Below are positions 24,909 through 34,536 of a stretch of DNA of 64,000 bases, piece by piece. Origin of the DNA: Paucibacter aquatile (lineage in GTDB: Bacteria > Pseudomonadota > Gammaproteobacteria > Burkholderiales > Burkholderiaceae_C); assembly GCF_002885975.1 (NCBI RefSeq), contig NZ_POSP01000003.1:1550001-1614000 (forward strand), in the 5' to 3' direction. The number at the start of each line of letters is the position of its first letter. Position 1 is the stretch's first letter. Position numbers and translations under genes: made by a program. The notes under the pieces are model-generated. The model had not been told where the DNA came from, did not search any database, and worked only from the letters and a program-made list of their open reading frames with translations.

Positions 24909-25336
24909 GTGTTCTCTCTGAAAAACTGTTCAAGAATCAGGGCGGCCGCGGCCGAATCGACATCGCGCGCGCCCTGGCTCTCGGCCTCGACGCTGGTGTA
25001 GCGCTCGTCCACCTCGAAGACGGGCAGGCGCAGGCGGCTCTTAAGTTGGCGGCCAAATTTGCGCGCGCGGGCGGTGATCTCGTGTTCGGCGCCATCGGGG
25101 TGGAAAGGCACGCCGATGACCAGGGCCTGGGGCTGCCACTCGCGCACCAGCTTCTCGATCGCCTGCATGCGCGCTTCGCCCTCGACAGCGATGTGGCGCT
25201 GCGGCTCGGCCTGGCCGGTGAAGCGGCTGCCATAGGCCACGCCGACACGGCGGCTGCCGTAGTCAAAAGCCAGGGCCGTCTGCACGGCGGCGGCGGCCGG
25301 TGCGGGAATGGGGGTCGCTGGGGCCGGCGCGGTCAT
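24905..25336 (-). CDS. ruvX: Putative Holliday junction resolvase / pre-16S rRNA nuclease
   Basis: YqgF-family RNase H-like nuclease of 143 residues: ALAFDYGSRRVGVAYGSRF holds the first catalytic aspartate, VIGVPFHPDG the second strand, and VDERYTSVEAE the glutamate; DVDSAAAALILEQFF is the C-terminal helix. The E. coli homologue processes the 5' end of 16S rRNA; resolvase activity was the earlier proposal. A proline/alanine-rich N-terminal tail of about 20 residues precedes the domain. It overlaps yqgE and pyrR by four bases each. Confidence 0.92.
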   Translation of the reverse strand: MTAPAPATPIPAPAAAAVQTALAFDYGSRRVGVAYGSRFTGQAEPQRHIAVEGEARMQAIEKLVREWQPQALVIGVPFHPDGAEHEITARARKFGRQLKSRLRLPVFEVDERYTSVEAESQGARDVDSAAAALILEQFFRENT

Positions 25337-25911
25337 GCGTGACCGGCCTCTTGGCTCAGCATGCGAGGGTCCACGCCCAACAGGCCCAACGCGCGTTCGT
25401 AGCGCTGCTCCACCGGGGTGTCGAAGATGATGTTGGGCTCGGCGTCCACGGTCAGCCAGCCATTGCGGCCAATTTCTTCTTCCAGCTGGCCGGCGGCCCA
25501 GCCGCTGTAGCCCAGGGTGACCAGCACGCGGCGCGGGCCAGCGCCGTTGGACAAGGCCTCCAGCACATCGCGGCTGGTGGTCATTTCCAGGCCACCGGGC
25601 ACGGCCAGGGTGGCGTTGTAATGCTTGCCTTCGGCGTCCAGCGGCTCGTGCAGCACGAAACCGCGCTCGGTCTGCACCGGGCCACCGTAGTAGACGGCCG
25701 TGGCAGCCAGTTCATCGCTGGGCGGGCTCAGCTCGACCTTTTCGAACAAACTGCCCAGGGTCAGGGAGATGGGCTTGTTGATGACCAGGCCCAGCGCGCC
25801 TTTTTCATTGTGTTCACAGAGGTAGACGACGCTGCCGGCGAAGGCCTCGTCGGCCATGCCCGGCATGGCGATCAGGAACTGGTTGGCGAGGACGATCCGA
25901 TCTTGAGGCAT
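25333..25911 (-). CDS. YqgE/AlgH family protein
   Basis: A 192-residue protein with the full family pattern: ANQFLIAMPGMADEAFAGSVVYLCEHNEKGALGL split over the first two strands, VYYGGPVQTERGFVLH in the middle and VTLGYSGWAAGQLEEEIGRNGWL near the C-terminus. The biochemical function is unknown although the family is widespread. It leads the yqgE-ruvX-pyrR-pyrB-pyrX run and is divergent from the photolyase gene, 33 bp away. That short gap must hold promoters for both directions or overlap the genes. Confidence 0.93.
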   Translation of the reverse strand: MPQDRIVLANQFLIAMPGMADEAFAGSVVYLCEHNEKGALGLVINKPISLTLGSLFEKVELSPPSDELAATAVYYGGPVQTERGFVLHEPLDAEGKHYNATLAVPGGLEMTTSRDVLEALSNGAGPRRVLVTLGYSGWAAGQLEEEIGRNGWLTVDAEPNIIFDTPVEQRYERALGLLGVDPRMLSQEAGHA

Positions 25912-25944
25912 GCAGGCATTTTATTCGCGGGCGACACTATCGGG

Positions 25945-27444
25945 ATGACGCGCCCAATAAATGCCCCCGATCAAACTCCCGCCCCCGCCGGCAGCGTGCC
26001 GCGCGCCCTGGTCTGGTTCCGCCGCGAACTGCGTGTGGACGACCAGGCCGCCCTGTACCGGGCCTTGCGAGCGGCGGACCAGGTCTTCTGCGTCTTCGTG
26101 CTGGACCGCGACATCCTCGACGCCCTGCCCCGCAGCGACCGCCGGGTCGATTTCATCCTGCGCAGCCTGGTCGAGCTGGACACCAGCCTGCGCGCGCTCT
26201 GCCCCGGAGGCGGCCTGATCGTGCGCCATGGCCGGGCAGCCGAGGAGATCCCGCGCCTGGCGGCCGAGCTGGAAGTGCAGGCGGTGTTCTGCAACCACGA
26301 CGACGAGCCCGCGGCCCTGTCCCGCGACGCCCAGGTGGCCGAAGCCCTGGCCAGCTTTGCCTGCCAGCTGCGCACGTTCAAGGACCATGTGGTGTTCGAG
26401 CGCAGCGAGGTGCTGACCGGCGCAGGCAAGCCCTACGGCGTGTTCACCCCCTACAAAAACGCCTGGCTGCGCCAGATCAACGACTTTTATCTGCGCAGCT
26501 ATCCCGTAGCGCGGCACGCGGCGGCCCTGGCCCCCACGGCCCTGGCCCGCGGCGTACCCAGCCTGGCCGAGATCGGCTTCGAGCCCACCGATCTGAGCCC
26601 GCATCTGGGCGCGGGTGCCTCCGGCGCCGAGGCCTTGTTCGAGGAGTTTCTCGACCGCATGGACCAGTACGAGGCCTCGCGCAACTTCCCCGCCGTCAAG
26701 GGCCCCAGCTACCTGAGCCTGCACCTGCGCTTTGGCACCATCTCGATCCGGCGCCTGGCGCGCGAGGCCTGGCAGCGCGCCCAGGGCGGCGACCGTGGCG
26801 CCGAGGTCTGGCTCTCCGAGCTGATCTGGCGCGATTTCTACCACCAGGTCATGCACCACCACCCGCATGCCATGGTGCGGGCCTTCCGACCCGAGTACGA
26901 CGCCATCACCTGGGACAGCGGCCCGGCGGCCGATCATCTGTTCGAAGCCTGGTGCGAGGGCCGGACCGGCTACCCCCTGGTCGATGCGGCCATGCTGCAG
27001 CTGAACCAGAGCGGCTACATGCACAACCGCCTGCGCATGGTGACGGCCTGCTTCCTGATCAAGGACCTCGGTATTGATTGGCGGCGCGGCGAGGCCTATT
27101 TCGCCGAGAAGCTGCTGGACTTTGACCTGGCCGCCAACAACGGCGGCTGGCAATGGGCCTCATCCAGCGGCTGCGATGCCCAACCCTATTTCCGCATCTT
27201 CAACCCGGTGACGCAGAGCGAGAAGTTCGACCCCGAGGGCAAGTTCATCAAGCGCTACCTGCCCCAACTGGCCAAGCTGCCGCCCAAGCTGATCCACGCG
27301 CCCTGGCTGGCCAAACCGTTGGAGCTGGAAGCCTGCCGCGTGGTGCTGGGCCGCGACTACCCCACGCCCATCGTGCGCCACGATGAGGCCCGCGCGGCCA
27401 CGCTGGCGCGCTATGCGGTGGTCAAATCGCGAGCCATTGAGTGA
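25945..27444 (+). CDS. Deoxyribodipyrimidine photolyase (cryptochrome/photolyase family)
   Basis: Light-driven repair enzyme for cyclobutane pyrimidine dimers, 499 residues from the ATG at 25945. The N-terminal Rossmann antenna domain starts RALVWFRRELRVDDQAALYR. The C-terminal FAD domain contains FHRDFY-like LIWRDFYHQVMHHHP, TGYPLVDAAMLQLNQSGYMH, NRLRMVTACFLIKDL and LDFDLAANNGGWQWASSSGC. These fit class I CPD photolyases; cofactor and lesion type cannot be fixed by eye. Two small genes follow on the same strand. Confidence 0.93.
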   Translation: MTRPINAPDQTPAPAGSVPRALVWFRRELRVDDQAALYRALRAADQVFCVFVLDRDILDALPRSDRRVDFILRSLVELDTSLRALCPGGGLIVRHGRAAEEIPRLAAELEVQAVFCNHDDEPAALSRDAQVAEALASFACQLRTFKDHVVFERSEVLTGAGKPYGVFTPYKNAWLRQINDFYLRSYPVARHAAALAPTALARGVPSLAEIGFEPTDLSPHLGAGASGAEALFEEFLDRMDQYEASRNFPAVKGPSYLSLHLRFGTISIRRLAREAWQRAQGGDRGAEVWLSELIWRDFYHQVMHHHPHAMVRAFRPEYDAITWDSGPAADHLFEAWCEGRTGYPLVDAAMLQLNQSGYMHNRLRMVTACFLIKDLGIDWRRGEAYFAEKLLDFDLAANNGGWQWASSSGCDAQPYFRIFNPVTQSEKFDPEGKFIKRYLPQLAKLPPKLIHAPWLAKPLELEACRVVLGRDYPTPIVRHDEARAATLARYAVVKSRAIE

Positions 27445-27463
27445 GCAAGGCCAACGACACACC

Positions 27464-27748
27464 ATGAGCATCGAAATCCCCAAAGCCGCCCGCGAGCAAG
27501 CGATTCGCTCGATCGAGCGCTACTTCGAGCACCACATGGACGAGCCCATCGGCAATATCGCTGCCGGCGGCCTGCTGGGCTTTTTTCTGGAAGAGATCGG
27601 GCCGCTGATCTACAACCAGGCGGTGGCCGATGTGCAGGAGCGCATGCAGCAACGCGTGGCCGAGCTGGACATCGAAGTCCATGAGGACGAGTTCCAGTAC
27701 TGGCGCAAGTTCGAAGGCAAGATCATGGCGCGAGGCAAAAAACCATGA
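27464..27748 (+). CDS. DUF2164 domain protein
   Basis: A 94-residue protein starting MSIEIPKAAREQAIRSIERYF, with the patterns EPIGNIAAGGLLGFFLEEIGP and YNQAVADVQERMQQRVAELD that define DUF2164. The function is unknown. It follows the photolyase by 19 bp and overlaps the next gene by four bases, so the three are probably cotranscribed. No membrane segment or signal peptide is present. Confidence 0.85.
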   Translation: MSIEIPKAAREQAIRSIERYFEHHMDEPIGNIAAGGLLGFFLEEIGPLIYNQAVADVQERMQQRVAELDIEVHEDEFQYWRKFEGKIMARGKKP

Positions 27749-28032
27749 ACAAGCCCGCCGCACCGGCTGAGGACGGCGAGGACTTCAACCCGGCCCCGAC
27801 CCGCCCATTCGATCTGGGTTTCAGCCACCGCGAGCGCAAGGACGGCAGCCTGGAAGTGCTGCGCGAGGGCCGCCAGGCGGCCCTGCTGCGCGGCAACCGC
27901 GCCATGGCCCTGCTTCACATCCTGAACACCGGCAGCTTCGAGCAAGGCCAGCAGGCTATGGCCAAGATCACCGGCAACTACAAGCGCGGCAACGAGGGCC
28001 AGGCCGCTCGCCACCCGCGGCGCACCGGCTGA
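27745..28032 (+). CDS. Small protein of unknown function, coupled to DUF2164
   Basis: A 95-residue acidic-then-basic protein that I do not recognise. The first 20 residues are low-complexity (Ala/Pro/Glu/Asp). The middle reads PFDLGFSHRERKDGSLEVL and RQAALLRGNRAMALLHIL, predicted helical. The tail is ITGNYKRGNEGQAARH, basic. The ATGA overlap with the DUF2164 gene and codon use like its neighbours argue that it is real. The basic tail could touch nucleic acid, but nothing shows this. It converges on the metallophosphoesterase gene with 26 bp between stops. Confidence 0.65.
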   Translation: MNKPAAPAEDGEDFNPAPTRPFDLGFSHRERKDGSLEVLREGRQAALLRGNRAMALLHILNTGSFEQGQQAMAKITGNYKRGNEGQAARHPRRTG

Positions 28033-28058
28033 AGGCAGACAAGACGGCTTTCCCTCGA

Positions 28059-30026
28059 TCAAGGGCGCGCGATCAGCGCAAAACGTCCTTCGCGCGGGCT
28101 GCGCAGCCAGAAGGCCTTCTTCGCCGCGTCATAGCCGGCCACACCCTCGACCAGCGAGCAGCTGGCCGCCACATCGGGCGGCGTGCCGAGCAGGAATGCT
28201 GGCACATAGGCGCGCTGGCTCAGGCAGGCGGTCGTGGCGACCGGCCGCCAGGCACCGCTGACCGGGTCCTGGCGGGCCAGCATCAGCTGCTCCGGCTTGC
28301 CATCCTTGGGCAGGCTGAACTCGAGCACAAAGGGATCGCCCTGGCCATCGGCCGCCAGAATCCAGCTGCCACTGGCCCAGGACGGCAGTTGCACCGGTCG
28401 CTTGCCTTGCTCGCTGCCATCGCCCAAAGAACCGGGCAGGCCGGTGCTGGCGCGGATGTCCTTGCTGCGACCATATGGGTCAATGTAGGTGCCGCCCTGG
28501 CCAGCGGTGCCACTGACATTGAGCACTTCGGAAACCGTGCCTTCGGCTTTGGCTTCCCAGGACAGGATCAGTTGCTTCTTCAGATCGATGGTGGTGGCGC
28601 GCACCTCAACCTCTTCCTCGGGCGTCCCGACCTTGATCAGGCGCGCGCGTTGGCTGTTGTTCAAGTTCGGGCGCCAGCTTTCATGGGCCACGAACATATA
28701 GCGCTGCATCAGCGACAGCATCTCGCGGTTGTTGGCCGCCTCGGTCTTGCCGGCCTCGGCGCTCATGGTGCGACTGCGGGTGTCGTGACGGTTGAAAGTG
28801 AGGTTCTCGCCGTCGAGCACGCGGGCCGATACACCTTGCGGTGATGGGCAGGGGCTGCTGCGATAGTTGGTGTCGTAAGCGTTGTTGCGCTGAATCTCGA
28901 CCGGGAAACTGGCCGGGAAGACGACCTTCTCGCAGCGTGCTGCACTGCGCCGGAAGCGATCGAAGAGCTGCCATTTGGGCTGGGCCAGTTCCTTGGGGCC
29001 GTCTTCGTTTTTCATCACGCTGTGCTCGGCATACCAGGCCTTGAAGTCCAGCACATCGTCCTTGAAATCCAGGATGGATGCGTTCACATCCAAGGTGCCG
29101 GTGGCCTCGGTGCGGGCCTTGAGCATCAAGGTGTTCTGCACCAGCTCATGCTCGCCAAAGCGATTCTCGTAGCCCTTGTAGGAGGCACTGCCGGAGACGA
29201 TCTGCATGAAATTGCGCTGCGCCGGATCACGAATCAGGCTGCGCGCGTACAGATGCTCGTGCCCGGAGACATAGACCACCTCATGTTCGGCCAGCAGCTT
29301 GCGGTATTTGTCGTACACCGCCTTGAAGGCCACATCACCCTCTTCCGACTTGTAGCCTTCGACTATGCGCTCACGCAACAGGCCGTACTTGTTGCCGACA
29401 AACGAGTTGTGGGTTTGCAGCACGATATGGCGTGCCTTGGCCTTGTGCTTGAGGATGGTCTGCTCGACAAAATCGTAGGCGAACGGCATCCAGCCGTATG
29501 AGACATTGATCAGCAGCACGCCGTTGCGCAGCACGGCGTAGTTCTTGTTCCGTGCGCCCGACATGTGCTCGGCATCGGCCGGGATGAAATCGGCGACAAG
29601 ATCATGCCAATCCTGATCCATGCCCTTGTTGTCGTGGTTGCCCATGATGGGCAGAAAGGTCATGAAAGGCTTGTAGGCCTCAGCCACCTCTCGCCATTGG
29701 CGATACTCGGCGGCCGACCCGTTCTCAGCCAGATCGCCGACCACCAGGACCACATCGACCTTCTGCTGCTTGTACAGCTCCAGCAGCGCACGCATGGGGT
29801 AAACCGACACATTCGAACCACCGCCCTGGGTGTCAGGCAACAGGGCGACCTTCAAGGCCTTGGCTTCGGCTGGCGCAGGTGCCGGCGCCGGTGCTGGGGC
29901 AGGCACTGGCGCCGGACTGGGCGCATCACCGGCGCCGCCGCAGGCGCTCAGCAGCAGAGGCAGGCTGGCCAGCAAGACCTGGCACCCGCGTGGGGTCAGG
30001 GCGGACTTCTTGTTCGTCTTCATCAT
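28059..30026 (-). CDS. Lipoprotein metallophosphoesterase
   Basis: A 655-residue secreted phosphoesterase from the ATG pair at 30026. A lipobox (SLPLLLSACGG) predicts a lipoprotein. An Ala-Pro linker (about 35-50) leads to a calcineurin-like domain with ALLPDTQGG, VVGDLAENG, MGNHDNKG, LQTHNSF and VSGHEHLYAR, the usual two-metal site (with DTQ in place of DxH). The C-terminal roughly 300 residues lack a recognisable domain but contain beta-rich segments. Substrate unknown. The hydrolase gene upstream is also a lipoprotein with a similar Ala-Pro/Ser linker. Confidence 0.85.
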   Translation of the reverse strand: MMKTNKKSALTPRGCQVLLASLPLLLSACGGAGDAPSPAPVPAPAPAPAPAPAEAKALKVALLPDTQGGGSNVSVYPMRALLELYKQQKVDVVLVVGDLAENGSAAEYRQWREVAEAYKPFMTFLPIMGNHDNKGMDQDWHDLVADFIPADAEHMSGARNKNYAVLRNGVLLINVSYGWMPFAYDFVEQTILKHKAKARHIVLQTHNSFVGNKYGLLRERIVEGYKSEEGDVAFKAVYDKYRKLLAEHEVVYVSGHEHLYARSLIRDPAQRNFMQIVSGSASYKGYENRFGEHELVQNTLMLKARTEATGTLDVNASILDFKDDVLDFKAWYAEHSVMKNEDGPKELAQPKWQLFDRFRRSAARCEKVVFPASFPVEIQRNNAYDTNYRSSPCPSPQGVSARVLDGENLTFNRHDTRSRTMSAEAGKTEAANNREMLSLMQRYMFVAHESWRPNLNNSQRARLIKVGTPEEEVEVRATTIDLKKQLILSWEAKAEGTVSEVLNVSGTAGQGGTYIDPYGRSKDIRASTGLPGSLGDGSEQGKRPVQLPSWASGSWILAADGQGDPFVLEFSLPKDGKPEQLMLARQDPVSGAWRPVATTACLSQRAYVPAFLLGTPPDVAASCSLVEGVAGYDAAKKAFWLRSPREGRFALIARP

Positions 30027-30227
30027 GGTCGTGGCGTTCTCGGGTCGAGGAGAAAGAAAGCCGCGATGGTGCGCAGCCGCCATGACACATCCGTGAAGCG
30101 CAGTGTGCTTCGGCACCCCTGCACACCGATGCCAACCAAGCCTCGCACAGGCGTGCGGGCTGCGAGTCAATCCCCTGCCCGCCTGAGCCAAACGGCACAA
30201 GTCGCGGCATCCAGCCGCGACCTCGCC

Positions 30228-31382
30228 TCAGGCCATGCCCGCCGCCGGCTGCCAGCGTTGCAACAGAGCTCCATAACGCTCGTTCCAGCGGGACAGCCCC
30301 TCCTTGCGCCCGACGAAGACGTGGTCAAGAAAAGCCAGCGACAACTCACGCGTGGCCACCTTGACCTTGGGGTTGAGGCTGACGCCACCCGTGCCGCTGC
30401 GATCGGTGAAGATGCTGTGCGAGCCGCCTTCGAACACGGCCAGGGCCTTGCTCGGGCCACCCATGGCCTCGAAGACCTTGATGCGATCCTCGGCGGCGGA
30501 GTAATAGCCCGGCACCTGGATCACATCCTGGGTGGCGGTGATGTGCAGGCTGGGGATGCGCACGTCCTGCAGAATGGGCGCCAGATCGCTCTCGCCGTAA
30601 AACGGCGGCGCCGAGATCAGGATGGCCGCCTTGATGCGGGGCTCCAGCAAGGGCAAGACCTGACCCTGGCGCTGCACCCGCGCGCCAGCCAGCAGCATGG
30701 TGGTGTTGGCGCCGTAGGAATGCCCGGCGGCGGCAATGCGCTGCGGGTCGATCCGCTCGCCGAACTCGCTGGCCAGCAGCTGATCCAGGGCAAAGCGCAC
30801 ATCGGCCACCCGGTTCAAGGCTTCGCTTTCCTTGGCGGCATCCTGCAGGCGGCCGACCAGGCTGAAGGGGTTGCCGGTCCACAGGCCGCGGTCACTGCCC
30901 ACATGCTGGACATGCAAGCTGGCCACCCCTTGCGAGGCCAGGTAGGCACCCAGATAGCTGTAGCCCCGCCGAGAACCGCCCAGGCCGTGCGAGAACAGCA
31001 GCAAGGGCAGGCCCGGCGCCTCGGCCCGCCCTGCGGGCAAATACAAGCGCACCGGCACCGCGCGTTGGCGCATCAGGTCTTGCCAGTCGAGGTCATGGGC
31101 CTGGTAGAGGCGGCTGGGCACGCTGACATCGGCAAAAGCCGGCGCACTTGCAGGCGCGCTCGCAGGCGCACTTGCCGGGGCCGAGGCCGAGCCGGCAGAA
31201 GCCCCCGAAGCCGCATCATGCGGCGAAAGCGCCTTGGCCTCCCCCAGCGCAGCCGACGTCTCCGTCTCCAGCTTGCAGCCGCCCAGAGCGCCGAGCGCCA
31301 GAGCCGCACCCATGCCCAAGCTCAGGCGGCGGCGAGTTTGACAGGACGGCGACAAGGGATCGAGGGCTTCGGTCGTGCGCAT
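30228..31382 (-). CDS. Lipoprotein alpha/beta hydrolase, PAF-acetylhydrolase/dienelactone hydrolase-like
   Basis: A 384-residue hydrolase. The N-terminus has twin arginines (RRRLSLGMGA) then the lipobox LGALGGC, so it is probably a lipoprotein. A low-complexity linker of repeated ASAP units (about 64-83) follows. The catalytic domain shows LLLFSHGLGGSRRGYSYLG (oxyanion region), the nucleophile elbow AAGHSYGANT and the histidine in FEGGSHSIFTD. It starts 31 bp after the RND permease stop and is probably the last gene of that operon. Substrate unknown. Confidence 0.85.
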   Translation of the reverse strand: MRTTEALDPLSPSCQTRRRLSLGMGAALALGALGGCKLETETSAALGEAKALSPHDAASGASAGSASAPASAPASAPASAPAFADVSVPSRLYQAHDLDWQDLMRQRAVPVRLYLPAGRAEAPGLPLLLFSHGLGGSRRGYSYLGAYLASQGVASLHVQHVGSDRGLWTGNPFSLVGRLQDAAKESEALNRVADVRFALDQLLASEFGERIDPQRIAAAGHSYGANTTMLLAGARVQRQGQVLPLLEPRIKAAILISAPPFYGESDLAPILQDVRIPSLHITATQDVIQVPGYYSAAEDRIKVFEAMGGPSKALAVFEGGSHSIFTDRSGTGGVSLNPKVKVATRELSLAFLDHVFVGRKEGLSRWNERYGALLQRWQPAAGMA

Positions 31383-31413
31383 GGCAATTCAGCTGAGGTT
31401 GAGGGCCAAGAAA

Positions 31414-34400
31414 TCAAGCCGGATCGGCCGCGGCGCTGGCCCGGGGCTTGCGCCGCAGCAAACGCCCGCACATCAGGATCAGATCATCCACATAGCTGAA
31501 CACCACCGGAATCACCAGCAGGCTCAGGAAGGTGGAGGTGATCAAGCCGCCGATCACGACGATGGCCATGGGGGCGCGGAAGCTCGGGTCCACGCCCAGG
31601 CCCAGGGCGATGGGCAGCATGCCTGCGCCCATGGCGATGGTGGTCATGATGATGGGGCGGGCGCGCTTGTGGCAGGCGTCGAGGATGGCCTCGAAACGCG
31701 GCATGCCATGGTCGCGCCTGGCGATCACCACATAGTCCACCAGCAGGATGGAGTTCTTGGTGGCAATGCCCATCAACATGATCAGCCCGATCATGGACGG
31801 CATGGACAGCGCCGTGTGCGTGACGTACAGCGCCAGGAAGGCCCCCGGGATCGACAGCACCAGCGCGGCCAGGATCGTCACCGGCTGCACAAAGTCCTTG
31901 AACAGCAGCACCAGCACCACATAGATGCAAAGCACGCCGGTCAGCATGGCCAGGCCGAAGCTGGCGAACAGCTCACCCATGGCCTCGGCATCGCCGACCG
32001 AGGTCTGCATCACGCCCGGCGGCAGGTTCTTGAGGCTGGGCAGGGCCAGGGCCTTCTGCTCGGCCTCGCCCAGGGGCACGCCATTCAACTCGATCTCGAA
32101 GTTGATGTTGCGCATGCGGTCATAACGGTCGATCTGGGCGGGTCCGCTGGCGATCTCCAGCGTGGCCACATTGCCCAGGGGCACCGGCCCATGCTTGCCC
32201 GGCACCGGCAGGCGCGCGAGCAAGGCCAGATCGGTGCGGGCCTCGGCCGGCAACTTGACGACGATGGGCACCTGGCGCTGGGCGAGGTTGAGCTTGGCCA
32301 GAGCCTGGTCGTAGTCACCGGCGGTGGCGACCCGCAAGGTGTCGGCGATCGCCTCGGCGCTCACGCCCTGGTCAGCCGCGCGGGCGAAGTCGGGCCGCAC
32401 GATCAGCTCGGGTCGCACCAGGCTGGAGGTCGAGTTGACCGCGCCGATGCCCGGGATGCTGCGCAGCTCGCGCTCGACCAACTGGGCATGCTCGCCCAGC
32501 ACCCGGCCGTCTTCCCCGGCCAGCACCAGCACATACTTCTCGGCCGAGCCGCCAAAGCCGACCTTGATGCGGGCACCGGGCAGCACCTCCAACGCCTGGC
32601 GCAGCTGGGCCTCGATGTCCTGCTTGCTGACACCAGGGCGCTGCTTGCGCGGCGTCATATTGAGGGTCAGCGTGGCCTTGCGCACCTCGGCCACGCCTCC
32701 GCCGGCGAAGGGGTCGCTGCCGGCACTGCCGCCGCCAATGGCGGTGTAGATCAGCTTGACCTGCTTGTTGGCGGCCACGATCTGCCGTGCCTGCTCGGCC
32801 ATGCGCGTGGTCTGGGCCAGGGTGCTGCCGGGCGGCAGGGTCACGGTGACCTGGGTCTGGCTCAGGTCATCGGGCGGCAGGAAGCCGGTGGGCAAGAGGC
32901 TCACCAGGAACAGCGAGGCTCCGGTGAACACCGCCGTCACGCCCAGCGTGATCAGACGGTGGCGCAGACACCAGGCCGCCCAGCGGGTGTAGGTGGCCAG
33001 CCAGCGCGGTTCGGCATGGGCCTTCTGCAGCGGCTTGAGGATGTAGGCCGCCATCATGGGCGTGAGCATGCGCGCCACCACCAGGGAGGCAAACACCGCG
33101 ATCGCCGCCGTCCAGCCGAACTGCACGAAGAACTTGCCGGCAATGCCGCTCATGAAGGCGGTGGGCAGGAAGACCGCGATCAAGGTGAAGGTGGTGGCGA
33201 TCACGGCCAGACCGATCTCATCGGCCGCTTCCATGGCCGCCTGGTAAGGCGTTTTGCCCATGGCCAGGTGGCGCATGATGTTCTCGATCTCAACGATGGC
33301 ATCGTCCACCAGGATCCCCACCACCAAGGACAGGGACAGCAGCGTCACCGTGTTGACCGTGAAGCCCAGCCAGTACATCACGGCGAAGGCCGGGATCACC
33401 GACAGGGGCAAGGCCGTGGCCGCCACCAGGGTGGCACGCCAGTCGCGCAGGAAGAACCAGACCACGACGATGGCCAGCAGCGCGCCCTCGTAGAGCAGCA
33501 CCATGGAGCCGTCGTAGTTCTCCTGCACCGGCTCCACAAAATTGAAAGCCTCGGCAAACTGGATCTCGGGGTGGGCGGCGCGCAGCTCCTCCACCGCCTT
33601 GGCCACACCGGCCGCCACCTCAACTTCACCAGCCCCGCGGGTGCGGGTGATCTCGAAGCCCACCACAGGCCGACCGTCAAGCTGGGCCGCCGAGCGGCGC
33701 TCGGCCACCGTGTCCTGCACCGTGGCCAGCTGGTCCAGGCGCACACGCCGGCCATCGCTGAGCGTGATGTCCATGGCCGCCAACTCCTGGGCCGTCTGCA
33801 CGGTGGCCAGGGTGCGCACCGACTGCTCGATGCCACCGATGTCGCTGCGGCCACCCGAGGCCTCTTGCTGGATCTGGCGCAGCTGACGCGAAACCTCGCT
33901 GGCCGTGGCGTTCAGGGCCAGCAGGCGGGCGGGGTCCAGCTCGATGCGCACCTCACGGCTGACGCCGCCCACACGCGAGACCGCACCCACGCCACGCACG
34001 GCCAGCATGCGCTTGGCCACCTGGTTGTCGACAAACCAGGACAAGGCCTCGTCGTCCATGCGCTCAGCCGCCACGGTGTAGACCAGGATGGGCGTGCCGC
34101 TGAGCTCCATCTTGGAGATCACCGGGTCGCGCAGATCGGCCGGCAGGTCGGAGCGCACGCGCGAGACTGCGTCGCGCACATCGTCCACCGCCTGCTGGGT
34201 CGGTTTCTCGAGCCGGAACTCGGTGCTGACCATGACCACGCCGTCCTGGATCGTGGTGTAGATGTGCTTGACGTCCTGCAGCGTGGCCAGCTGGTTCTCC
34301 AGCTTGCGCGCCACCTGCGATTCCAGCTGCGCCGGCGAGGCACCGGGCAGGCTGGCCGTCACGGTGACGGTGGGCAGGTCGATGTCGGGAAAGTTCTGGA

Positions 34401-34503
34401 TCTTCATCCAGCGGAAGCCCAGCAGACCGGCCAGGGTCAGCATGATGAACAGCAGAATGGCTGGAATCGGGTTGCGTATGGACGCGGAAGAAACGTTCAA
34501 CAT
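31414..34503 (-). CDS. RND efflux transporter permease
   Basis: Inner-membrane proton-driven pump subunit of the AcrB type, 1,029 residues, the usual length. The first helix is near residues 12-30, then FPDIDLPTVTVTASLPGASP opens the porter domain. Helix 4 carries the proton-relay pair in VVGILVDDAIVEIENI. The second half repeats the fold, ending SLLVIPVVFSYVDDL. It works with the periplasmic adaptor (33 bp upstream) and the TolC-type outer-membrane protein of the same operon. Substrates cannot be predicted; the sequence looks like the multidrug (HAE) rather than the heavy-metal branch, by overall feel. Confidence 0.95.
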   Translation of the reverse strand: MLNVSSASIRNPIPAILLFIMLTLAGLLGFRWMKIQNFPDIDLPTVTVTASLPGASPAQLESQVARKLENQLATLQDVKHIYTTIQDGVVMVSTEFRLEKPTQQAVDDVRDAVSRVRSDLPADLRDPVISKMELSGTPILVYTVAAERMDDEALSWFVDNQVAKRMLAVRGVGAVSRVGGVSREVRIELDPARLLALNATASEVSRQLRQIQQEASGGRSDIGGIEQSVRTLATVQTAQELAAMDITLSDGRRVRLDQLATVQDTVAERRSAAQLDGRPVVGFEITRTRGAGEVEVAAGVAKAVEELRAAHPEIQFAEAFNFVEPVQENYDGSMVLLYEGALLAIVVVWFFLRDWRATLVAATALPLSVIPAFAVMYWLGFTVNTVTLLSLSLVVGILVDDAIVEIENIMRHLAMGKTPYQAAMEAADEIGLAVIATTFTLIAVFLPTAFMSGIAGKFFVQFGWTAAIAVFASLVVARMLTPMMAAYILKPLQKAHAEPRWLATYTRWAAWCLRHRLITLGVTAVFTGASLFLVSLLPTGFLPPDDLSQTQVTVTLPPGSTLAQTTRMAEQARQIVAANKQVKLIYTAIGGGSAGSDPFAGGGVAEVRKATLTLNMTPRKQRPGVSKQDIEAQLRQALEVLPGARIKVGFGGSAEKYVLVLAGEDGRVLGEHAQLVERELRSIPGIGAVNSTSSLVRPELIVRPDFARAADQGVSAEAIADTLRVATAGDYDQALAKLNLAQRQVPIVVKLPAEARTDLALLARLPVPGKHGPVPLGNVATLEIASGPAQIDRYDRMRNINFEIELNGVPLGEAEQKALALPSLKNLPPGVMQTSVGDAEAMGELFASFGLAMLTGVLCIYVVLVLLFKDFVQPVTILAALVLSIPGAFLALYVTHTALSMPSMIGLIMLMGIATKNSILLVDYVVIARRDHGMPRFEAILDACHKRARPIIMTTIAMGAGMLPIALGLGVDPSFRAPMAIVVIGGLITSTFLSLLVIPVVFSYVDDLILMCGRLLRRKPRASAAADPA

Positions 34504-34536
34504 GATGGTGAGAGTCCTGATCCTGTGGAGGCGGGC

